Assembly (NCBI RefSeq): GCF_019649055.1 | Contig: NW_026570229.1 | Location: forward strand, 1,054,001 to 1,118,000 | DNA from: Paramacrobiotus metropolitanus | Lineage: Eukaryota; Tardigrada; Eutardigrada; Parachela; Macrobiotidae | Reading direction: 5' to 3' | Length of the DNA stretch: 64,000 bases | In this document: positions 11,951-21,600 of the stretch, piece by piece | Layout of the letters: each line of letters starts with the position of its first letter | How positions within the stretch are numbered: position 1 is the first letter of the stretch | Translations under genes and position numbers: made by a program | The notes under the pieces: model-generated | What the model was told of the DNA's origin: nothing | The model's database searches: none | The model's input: only the letters and a program-made list of their open reading frames with translations

Positions 11951-14357
11951 TTTCCTGGCTTCCGAAGAATCACTGGCAGAAATTAACGAAGAGACTATTG
12001 CCGCTTTAAAAGAAAAACACCCACCACGGCCGCCTGGTACGGTTTTTCCTGAACCACCTGCACCCGCTCTTTCTGTCCCCCGCGTAACCCCCGCGGAGCT
12101 GCTGGATGCTGTTTTTAATATGCCAGCAGGCTCTGCCGGTGGATTTATGGGAATGAAACCGCAGCATGTCAAAGATATGCTGGAGAGAAGAGATGCCATC
12201 GAAGGAGAATTGTGTGTAGCTATGACCAGTTTGTTGGATGTTATTGTCAATGGAAAAGTTCCCGTTGACGTACGTCCCTTTTTGTTTGGTGCAAATTTAG
12301 TAGCCCTGAAAAAGCCAACTGGTGGAATTCGTCCAATCGCAGTGGGAGAAGTATTGCGCAGATTAGCATCCAAGATTATCAGTGCACGATGCCAGGAAGA
12401 AATGGGCAGAAAACTTCGACCAGTCCAGTTAGGATATGGTACGAAAGGAGGCGCCGAAGCTGCCGTACATGCAGCGCGAAGTTATCTGGAGGCGGAACAT
12501 ATCGAGGCACGCGTCATGGTGAAACTAGATTTCAAGAATGCTTTTAATATGATCAGCAGGACTGCCGTTTTGGACGCCGTCCGCTCTGATATACCACAAT
12601 ATTACCCCTACTTCCACCAATCGTATGCTCCATTTTCTCACCTGGTATGCGGAGAGGACGTGATCGCTTCCGAATGGGGAGTTCAGCAAGGAGATAACGC
12701 TGGCCCACTGGGATATTGCCTGGGGACGTTGCCACTGCTGAACGGGCTTCAGAGCGAATTGAAATTAGGTTTTTTGGATGATGTAACATTGGCCGGAAAA
12801 AGGGAAGCCGTTATGGCAGACATCCAACAGATTGAAGAAGAAGGGAATAAGATCGGTTTGGTTCTAAACCACGAAAAGTGCGAAGTACACTTTTTTGGGG
12901 GAACAGAAGAAGAACGTGCAGCGGACAAACATCGCTTCTTATGGCAATGGCCGGATTGGGAAGTTCGCGAGAATGAGAATTTATATCTCCTGGGCGCACC
13001 GGTTACCGTATTTGCAGTTCCGTCTTTCCTGCGTGGGAAGATATCTGAAATCGAAAGGTTGGTGGAAAAGCTAAAATTACTACCATCTCAGCAAGCACTA
13101 TATTTACTGCGAAACTGCCTAAGTGCACCGAAACTGCTGTACGTTTTAAGAACAAGCCAAACATATACGTGCCCGGATATTTTACGCGAGTTTGACAGTT
13201 TGATGAAAAAAGCCACCACTTCAATCGCCAACGCGGATATTAATGAATCGCAGTGGACACAGATGACTATGCCAGTGGGACGAGGAGGACTGGGTATACG
13301 GCGTACGGAGGAGCTAGCACTGTCAGCGTTCATCGCTTCGGCTACCTCGGTGCAGCCCATCTGCTCAGAATTGCTCCCTAACTGTCAGTTGTCGGGTCTA
13401 AATGAAGCCATAACATTATGGACTGATACCTACCATTGTGAACTGCCAGTGGAACATGCCCGGAAATCTCAGAAAAGCTGGGACTGGCCGGTGGTGGAAT
13501 TGTCTTACTCGAGATGAAGACTGAAAATCATGGAAAGCGGAAGTGACAAGGAAATGGCGCTCTTGCTGGCTGCTTCAGAAAGGGAATCTGCAGCATGGTT
13601 GTATGCGTTGCCGGCGGCTAGTTTGGGCACCCTACTTTCCGATGATCAAGTAAGAATTGCCATAGGACTGAGGTTTGGCTTACCTGTGGTAGCTAATCAC
13701 GACTGCCAAGCATGCTCGTTTCCGGTAACCCCGGACGGCCACCATGGCTTGTCTTGTTTGTACAACAAAGGCAGATGGAGCTTACATTCTGAGTTAAACA
13801 GCATTCTTCATCGTGGATTTTTTGCGGCGGGTATTCCTAGTGAACTAGAGCCCAAGGGAATGTCGGGAGATAATGGCATGCGGCCGGATGGAGTTACTCT
13901 GGTACCAGTCCGTGATGGAAAACAGCTGGCATGGGATGCCACATGCGCAGATACAATGGCACAGTCGTACCTTAAAGGAACTGCGAAAGCGGCTGGTACA
14001 GCAGCTCGGCAAGCGGAAAGTCGGAAGCGACAAAAGTACCGTTCCCTCGGAGAACAGTATCTGCTCTATCCATTCGCGGTGGAAACGCCTGGCGTGCTTG
14101 GAGAAGCCGCGAAAGATATGGTCAGCTTCGTTGGACACCTAATTCGGGGAAAGACAGGAGAAAGCCGATCTACAGCTTTCTTAAAACAACGCATCAGTCT
14201 AGCGATAATGAAGGGAAACGCTGCCGCAGTTTTAGGCACTTTGCCGGGCAGAAATAAATTTGTGGAAGGGAATGATTTTGGTTGTTTTTGGAACTTGTAA
14301 CCGTAGTGTGTAATCATCGTTGCTGAACACGAAGGAAACTAATAAATAAATTAAGGT
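11951..14357 (+). mobile_element. 5'-truncated LINE (non-LTR retrotransposon) with restriction-like endonuclease
   Basis: It lies in intron 1 of copy C, in the same orientation, flanked by an exact 11-bp duplication TTTTAAAGTAA (11940-11950 and 14358-14368). One frame runs from the truncation point to TAA at 14298-14300, interrupted by a single in-frame TGA at 13515-13517. The reverse transcriptase shows RPIAVGEVLRRL, VKLDFKNAFNMI, VQQGDNAGPLGY and the catalytic FLDD (about 12772), in place of the usual YxDD. The C-terminal part has a zinc-binding CQAC...HHGLSC motif (about 13710-13758) and a PD-(D/E)XK-like RPDGVTL...WDATCADT (about 13879-13960). That layout is of the R2-like, restriction-endonuclease LINE group; I cannot assign the clade. 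Clear duplications and near-intact coding imply a fairly recent insertion. Confidence 0.85.
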
Positions 14358-14368
14358 TTTTAAAGTAA
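14358..14368 (+). repeat. Target-site duplication, 3' side of the LINE
   Basis: Second copy of TTTTAAAGTAA, directly after a short A-rich tail (AATAAATAAATTAAGG) that ends the LINE. Confidence 0.8.
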
Positions 14369-15640
14369 CTGTAGTAGGTACTAGGCTGTGTCGGTGGTAG
14401 TCATTAGTCAACGCGGTTGTTAATTGCTGCAGGCGCGGGCACGCGACATGACAGATACGACAGTGGAAGTTGCACATTATAAAAAGTAACCGAAATCTCT
14501 AACTTCACTTGGACAAACCATTAAAGAGAATGTAGGTATTTAATACAGCCGTCGCAGTTCAATTAAGAGCAATTAAAAAAGAGCAGTAGAGCCTGTACAG
14601 AGTACAGTTGTTTTATGTATTTCAAATTCGTATATGTTTTGTTTATTAAACAACAAGCCGATTACGTACCGTACTTTATTTCAAAGGGAGATTACATGTA
14701 GTCGCTGCATTCACGTTTCTAACTAATGCTTATTCTATGCCATTCTGGAAAGTCAATACACTTTGCATCTTTGCTTTGCTGTTACACCATTTACACATGC
14801 ATATTAATTTTTTTAATAGCCACCTTCAAAACCATAGCTCAGTTACAGTAGTTGAAGATAACGCAAAGTACTAATATACAAAGTAATAATGGTGAATTAA
14901 ACTGAATTTATTGTCTTCGTGCAACGGATTGTCTTCCGCACTTGTTTTAAAGCAGTGGACACTGGACAATGATCAAGGATTACACGTGAAGGCACGGTGA
15001 AAAACAAGAGAAATTTTTAACAATTTGCTAACATTCACAGGAAAGCTAACAGAAACAACACCCTGCAATCAGTCATCATCCTGATAGCGTAAAGTATCTA
15101 TCGCTTAAAAGCTGAAGCCAAGGTTAGAATCGACAGGATCAGGATCTAAAGCGAACACGGATGGATGTCCACACTTCGCTACCACCACATGACGGTGGTT
15201 ATCAAGAGGGCGCTCATTTTTGATGGCTGGGATACATTCAGGATATGGTCGACATCATGGTTCAGGACAAGGGAAACGATAATGCAGATGGATCAATAAA
15301 CCCAGTCCCGTATGAAAACATTTGATGGCCAGATTCTGGGATCTAAAATCTTTGCAGGCATCTCCTTAAATGTTCTGATCCGGGCGAAGGTGGAAGTTCT
15401 CCTATCCCGTGGGTAGATATGAAAACACTCACAAATCGTGTAGTAATTCCATTGGCTTTCAATTGGGCAGACGTGAAATTATTGTACTCTTGAACACTTT
15501 TAAACTTTGAGTTTGAGAGGCGTGGAATTCCGCGCAAACAGAAGTTAGCATGGGGTTTACGATTACATTGCAGCGCACGTACCAGTTCACTGCGAGGTAC
15601 TTCGTTAGTATTGCTTTCCGCGACCATAGTTTCCCGTATC
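14369..15640 (+). other. Rest of intron 1 of pseudogene copy C
   Basis: About 1.3 kb between the LINE and the first alignable part of exon 2. Open frames on either strand here have no counterpart in introns 1 of B or D. I see no gene or clear repeat. Confidence 0.5.
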
Positions 15641-15926
15641 ATCGTTGGCTGACGCTTCGTGACTGATGCATACGGAAAGCGCTGTGCACTATTAAAAATA
15701 CAGCCGCATCCAAGCACCCTTAAGCATGCGACGTCGAGAGGGCGGGATGTAGTCCATCCCGCTGCGACGGCCATGGTTCTCGGTTCCGTGGCCACATATA
15801 CAACCATCATCCTTACGGCAATCTGCGCTATCTCATTATTTTACCTGGTCTTCGCCAACCGGCACTGGGTGTATCGAAAACCGGAAAACCATCTGCCGCA
15901 CTGTCTTTGGTTGGCGACGATTGCCC

Positions 15927-15984
15927 AATACATTAGCTGGAGTGCCCGCAAAAATACATCTGCGGGCACTGCAGCTAATGTATT
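15927..15984. repeat. Near-perfect 24-bp inverted repeat inside the exon 2 remnant of copy C
   Basis: Arms 15927-15950 and 15961-15984 (outer end AATACATTAGCTG, inner end AGTGCCCGCA) match at 23 of 24 positions around a 10-base loop. B and D have no palindrome at the matching place. It probably marks a template-switch or small insertion event that helped to damage this exon. Confidence 0.75.
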
Positions 15985-16892
15985 TGTAATGGTGGATGTA
16001 TAATCAGCTTCGGTATTTGTTATGGTGGATGGTTAATTTTCAGCGCTCTACCGCTGGTGCTTCTGGGATGGTTGTCTGTTTTGCTGACTATAACTATCTT
16101 CGGCCCATCCGCGGCGTTTCCTTGCTGTATCAGTGTATCCTCTTTGCTACCATACTGGCCGTTTACTGCATCGGCAGAATTGTGGGATTGTGGATGAATG
16201 ACACCTATCTAGTACTGATTCAAAAGGGATTCAGGTAGCTGCAACAGCTTCTGTCCTTATACTTACGTGCGCATTTAATTTCGTGTCGTATGCAGTATTC
16301 AAATGGCCGTAATGTGTCTGTTAACTCCCAACAATATTAGAAGCTACGAAATTAATGTTTAAATTTCGCATCGTTTACCAGGCTTTTTGTAATTTGAACG
16401 GAAACTCCTCAGTAAAATTGTTAACCTTCTAGCCGGTATTGCACTCGTCATGAGTACAATACCAACATGGATCTACATGTTTGTAGTACTTTACGGAGCT
16501 TTATGCAGTTCATTTGTTGTTTGCATCACTGAGAAAATTTTAATGCAGAAAACTGAAAAAAATGTGATTGCTTGATTCATTTCTAGTTTTTTACTATTTG
16601 AACACCGGGTTTGTTATAGGAAACTGATCGCTGCAAAGTCCACCGCGGAAACTCTTTCGAGCGATTCCCGTCTGGAGAATGCGTCCGTAGCGTTTGTGAA
16701 GCGCCCAGGGCTTGACCACGTAGAAAAGGCAGTTTGCAGCTTCCTCATCTTTCTTGTTAGATGCATTGTCGTCCACGACCACGTCTGGTCATTATGTCAG
16801 TACTTCCCTATCGTCGAGTACTGGCAAAGCAGCATTAACATCCCCTTCGTCACTCATGGGCTAAGCAACACCCGAGACAATGGCGGGGGAAA

Positions 16893-16948
16893 CACTGCTG
16901 GCACTGGCAGCACCGGAGGCAGCACCGGAGGCAACACCGGAGGCACTA
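16893..16948 (+). repeat. Gly/Thr-rich coding microsatellite in exon 3 of copy C
   Basis: Repeats of GGCAGCACCGGA encode (G)STGG-type units in frame. They account for much of the 105 extra bases by which this exon exceeds the 280-nt exon 3 of both B and D. The expansion lies in the loop just before the conserved NVT sequon. Confidence 0.75.
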
Positions 16949-19127
16949 AATGGATGTACTGGACGACTGTCAATGTGACGGATGCCTGCAGTAAAGACGG
17001 AACAGTATGCGCTCATGTTTTCAAACCTATGCTTTTGTGTCGTACGAAAAAAACAGTAACATGATAACTAACCAACGGTCCAACATCAAAATAAACAGCA
17101 AACGAAAGTGCTATGATTCCGTAATTGTTATAAACACTCTTGCGCACATACCACCCAGTCTACTTACCTAATTTAAATGTTATTCTATGTTATGGAAATT
17201 AAATTTTAGGAAGTCAAGTTTGAGGTAACGGGGTAACCCATTTCAGAAGTCTTGCGGACGTAAAAAATTGTTTAATAGCATCACGCAACAATAGTGCAGT
17301 GTAGTAGTGTGAACCCGTAAAATTACTACACTTTCAGAGACTTTTTCAGCGGACGGCGATGTTGTCCGACTGGGATCTACAGTCTCAGGAACTGCTTGCA
17401 ATGCATACCTCCAAGGCCAAGCTACTGGCCAGTTTCGCCCCTTTCTTCTCGCCCGTCGTTGGCTGGATGTTTTTGATGTGGTGCGCAGTGCTGTCCATTG
17501 CCGGTGGCGTGTACTATGTCATATTTGGACTGGTCGTGTTGTTCCTCGGTGGAATGCTCGTTCACGAAGCCGCCCGTCTCTGCTATGACCCATGGCGTGG
17601 GTGTGTTATAGCCCAGCGTAGCGGGAAGGCCGGCGACAGGTAATTTTGCCCTTGAAACAGCCTAACAGATAAATCACTGAAACTCACGTTAGCCACCGAA
17701 ATAAAAATAATTACAAGCGTTAACTTTTTAATTAATAGTTAATGTTTAAACATTATAAACCCATCTGAAGCTTCGGTCTTCTCTATAAGTAAATGGTAAG
17801 GTACTCCAAATAGCCATAGCAGTCTCTTTAGAAACAGCTTGACTAATGTGATTTTACGAATATGTAGTAGTAAAAACCTTCCCCAACGAAAATTACAATT
17901 TTCTAAAATTCCGACGTATCAATTTACTGAGATCCGGACGAAAAACCCTATCTGTAGTGTTTTATTCATTCAATAAAGAATATAGTTATGTATCCATTTT
18001 CAAGAAGCGAGTACTTCCGGCATTTAAAACTTTCAGTCTGTTGGGCCACGCTAATAACACAATGGTCACAACGACAATGGTTATGCGCGGGTAAAAACAT
18101 TCTTTGCGTTCCCACAACCTGACTACCCGTCATCAAGCTGTTGTCTTATAATCCGGCCCAATATAGCGCACTGCCACAATACATAAGTACCGGTATTCAA
18201 TGGAAAAAGTGGCAACGGTACCAGTATTAAATGAACGACAATACTGACCAAATTCAATAAAGGCGGGTCTGTTGTAATTTCAGGGATCAATCGCAGCTGT
18301 TAACTGGGGAATTTGCGGCGGTGGAAACTGGTATTGTGGACAGCGCACCGGTGAATAGTTTATCCATCTTGAGTGACAAGGCGCTAGATGGTGCCTGCAC
18401 TGCACCACCTGCTAATTCACAAGAGGACGGTACTCCCAACCAAGTAATCCAGGTGGAGCCCGCCCCGCAAGTTCTGTCGTATGCCCATCCCAGACACCCC
18501 AATCAGCAGATGCCGAGAAGCCAGATCGCTTCTGCATATGTGAGATGGTGCTCTGCAACGCTTGGCTGTTCACACTGACCGCCCATTGCACGTCGTTCGG
18601 CGCTGTGTGGCTCCCGTATTCCCTGGTAGGACTGTTCATGCCTGAACGTGTACAGCTGCCCGGTCTCCTGTTAGTGCTAACCGTCTACACCATTTGCAGT
18701 TTCGTTATTGGCTTTCTGCTCTGATGAACGATGGCTTCAAATATTATTAATGACTGTATGTCTTATTTACTATCAGTACGACAGTACGTGAGTGTTAACT
18801 TGTTAAATGAGTAAACAAAAACACACAAGAACGGTCCTACCGGGTTATGGTCAGGTGGCCCGTTGCAAAATGAAGGCAAATGAAAATGATAAGCGTACAC
18901 AGTACAATATTGGCAAGAGTTTTCCGACGCTTTGCTGTACGTAACTATCCCAAATAAGATTCATGTCAAATGTACACAACGCCTTTTAATTAGCGATTTA
19001 CGTCACAGACGAACAGCCGTCGCATTGTACAAAGAAATACACTTAACAATTGCAAGTACCAGACTGCATACGCTACCGTACAACGCTTATTACATTTGGA
19101 CGAACTGCTTGCTGAGTAGTGAGTAGT

Positions 19128-19172
19128 GGCGGATAAACAGTACTCATACTCAGTGAGTACTGTTTATCCGCC
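19128..19172. repeat. Perfect 19-bp inverted repeat with 7-base loop
   Basis: Arm GGCGGATAAACAGTACTCA (19128-19146), loop TACTCAG, and the exact reverse complement (19154-19172). GAGTA/TACTC words just upstream extend the local symmetry. It could be a tiny foldback element or a structured-transcript site; nothing else marks it. Confidence 0.85.
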
Positions 19173-19959
19173 AGGAATCCTGGCGATTTGCAAGGAATCG
19201 GAAATAATGTGTTTTAGTGTGCCACCCAAAAGCGACCGTTGTTTAACGGCTGTAATTATCACAAATACGCCATTAAAATTGTTGAGTCTCTTTACTTTTA
19301 GGTACAAGTTTTATAATTTATTTGCATCCATAGAAAATGTTGCCCTTTTCTTTTTGAGATCTCCACTGGTCAGTCAGTGAATATTAAAGCAATGATCCAA
19401 GGATTCTCTAATTTACAAACAGTAACGGTACAAGGAAAATAGAAGAGATATCTGTGCCGCACTTTAGATACAGTAACACCCACCAAGGTGTTGGAAACAA
19501 TGAATTACCAGCGTGCAGCCACGGCTGGGAAAATCAACTATATACAGTTGCATATCTATCTACATTCTACGTACATGTAGCTCTGATTTTTACATTACTA
19601 TAATCACTGAAAGGCAAAGCTGTCTGGAACAAACTTCTGCCACTTCCGGTTCGCTGGCTGAAACATGGGGAAAACCCATATCTATAGCTGAGCGAGGTAA
19701 GAACCGTGTGAATGTTACCCGTGCCGCGGGAAATGTCAACATTAAATTCGGCTAATACTCTAGGGTAAGCCTTTGCATAGTTATAAAAATATAAACCATT
19801 GCTGTACTTAAGGGACGTGACCCGTGAATGGTAACAAATTCCTGTACATTCACGGGAACATTAGCTTTCGCGCATTCACAAACATTTTTTGAACTGCTTT
19901 ATGACATTTCATAACCAAATAATTTGTATTTTAGTACTGTGCAGTGTGCATACATTGTC

Positions 19960-20640
19960 GTAAGTGAGAACCGTCTGCGGGCGCAACACAGAGTTTACAA
20001 AAATCATCGATATGTTGAAGTTAGGACCTTACTTGACAGAAGAACAGAAGAACGATGTGCGTAATGCATTTTGGGAATTCTGGGAATTCTTACCAACTTC
20101 GAAGAAACCGTACGGAGATGTGAAAGGAATTACTCACGTTAACGACACGGCAGATGCAAAAACGGTGAAATGTAACCCAGTAAGGACCAGCTGGACAGGC
20201 CGCGAGTTTATAACGAAACATATGAAAGAGATGCTGGCGCAAGATGTCATCGAACCATCAGATGCTTGCTGACTGGAGTTTTCCGGTTGTGCTGGCAGCG
20301 AAGAAGAACGGCCATGGAACGATGGGCACGCGATTTTGCGTCAACTACATTATGCTGAATAAATTTACGAAAAATAATAATTACCCGTTACCGAACCCCG
20401 ATGAATTGCTTGACGCGTGTGCAGGCAATAAATACTATGGGAAAATGGACTTACAGAGCGGATTCTGGCAAATTCCAATGGACCCGGCATCAATAAACAA
20501 AACGCCGGTCGTGAGAAAAAAGCGCTGCAATTTCCGCAAAAAGATTTTCCACGCGCAGTTCTGCATTACAAGTTGCATAAATGCATTATTACCACGTAGT
20601 ACATATGTATAATGCGTAAATACTTGTCTTATATTTAGTG
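19960..20640 (+). mobile_element. Ty3/Gypsy LTR-retrotransposon relic (reverse transcriptase part only)
   Basis: The region encodes the stretch ahead of and into a Gypsy-type reverse transcriptase, with recognisable motifs such as RFCVNYIMLNKFT, NYPLPNPDELLD and GKMDLQSGFWQIPM. LTRs, gag, protease, RNase H and integrase are not visible. It is a short, broken fossil with a small number of breaks, and appears old. Confidence 0.85.
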
Positions 20641-21600
20641 GCATGCGCTTTGAATACTGGACCGTCGGCCTCTTTGAATTTAAAACGGGCCGACGACTCG
20701 TGTGCGCTGCCCGGCCCCTGGAGCGTTCCTTAAGCCTGTGTCATTACAGTACCATCATAATCGTTTACTTCGTTTACTTCATCGACAGTCATTTCCATGG
20801 TTTGAGTTTGTGCTTTACATCTGCCTCAGCAATTGTCCATACAGTATATTTAAACAATCTAATCCCAGACACGAAAATAGTTTTTTTCTGGTTTCTTGTA
20901 TGTTTTTAACATACCTTGTTGTCAGCCTGATTATAGATACATAATTATTATGTGCATTTGTTTGAAAAGGCGTCGCGGCACACGAAACCTTAATTTCGGT
21001 CGCACAACGTCTAAGACTCCGGCTATGTTGATATGCCAGCTTATTACTTTTCATTAATTTTGGCAACCAAAGAAAGTGCCACTGACCTGGTACGCTCTAG
21101 CGGTTTTATTTGTAAATGGTTAGACACATACCGAACAATTCGACAAACAAATTGCAAATTAAAAACAAATCGTTCACTCGCAACACCATAATTGGTACCG
21201 GCGGTCAGTTTTTTTATAAAGGTTAATAAGCATTTTTAAGGTAATTAAACAACAGCATTCTCGGTACAGAGAAGCAATAAACAGGATGGCGATCAGTTTT
21301 TCATGCTCCTGCACTTTTCATATCCGATTTATGGTCGATTGTTATGTACCGATAAAGAGGCGTTTGATGTAAAGGGAACAACAACGCTTGAAGGGCGGAG
21401 TTCCAACTGGAAGTCTCGAATCACTACCCGCGCAAAGGATGAACGGCGGAGTTCTGCGTTGCATGACATCATCTTCCACCATACATTAGGCCTCTACTCT
21501 GAGTCTCTGACCAAGATTGCCTGCGTTCTCAGTAGGCCGTTACAGTTGTTTACATCGCTTTGCAAGTTTTTGATTAGAAGTTAGAACCATTTCTGCTACA

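Larger units (their letters stand above)
11689..18724 (+). pseudogene. Copy C: degenerate member of the membrane protein array
   Basis: Exon 1 (11689-11898, 70 codons, ATG MGVEKPFTFS, GTAAGT donor), exon 3 (16620-17004) and exon 4 (17338-17639) are open with the same phases as in B and D. The exon 2 region (about 15690-16237) keeps recognisable stretches such as VATYTTIILTAICAISLFYL and GRIVGLWMNDTYLVLIQKG. However, its 5' end is not alignable, the conserved AAGGTTAAC acceptor is absent, and the frame changes more than once around 15980-16130. Exon 5 (from 18284) also shifts frame near 18505, before the FCICEMVLCNAWLF and VGLFMPERVQLPG blocks. Exon 3 carries an in-frame insertion of 35 codons rich in Gly and Thr. 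The gene is most likely dead, although a shorter transcript cannot be excluded. Confidence 0.75.
18725..21600. other. Intergenic region between copies C and D
   Basis: It holds a perfect palindrome (19128-19172), a copy of repeat family R2 (about 19628-19690), a Ty3/Gypsy relic (about 19960-20640) and the conserved upstream block of copy D (21396-21428). No host gene is evident. Confidence 0.6.

Noticed and set aside
16893-16948. Regularly spaced repeats that might suggest a CRISPR-like array
   Set aside because: The repeats are adjacent, coding, 12-bp units without spacers in a eukaryotic gene.
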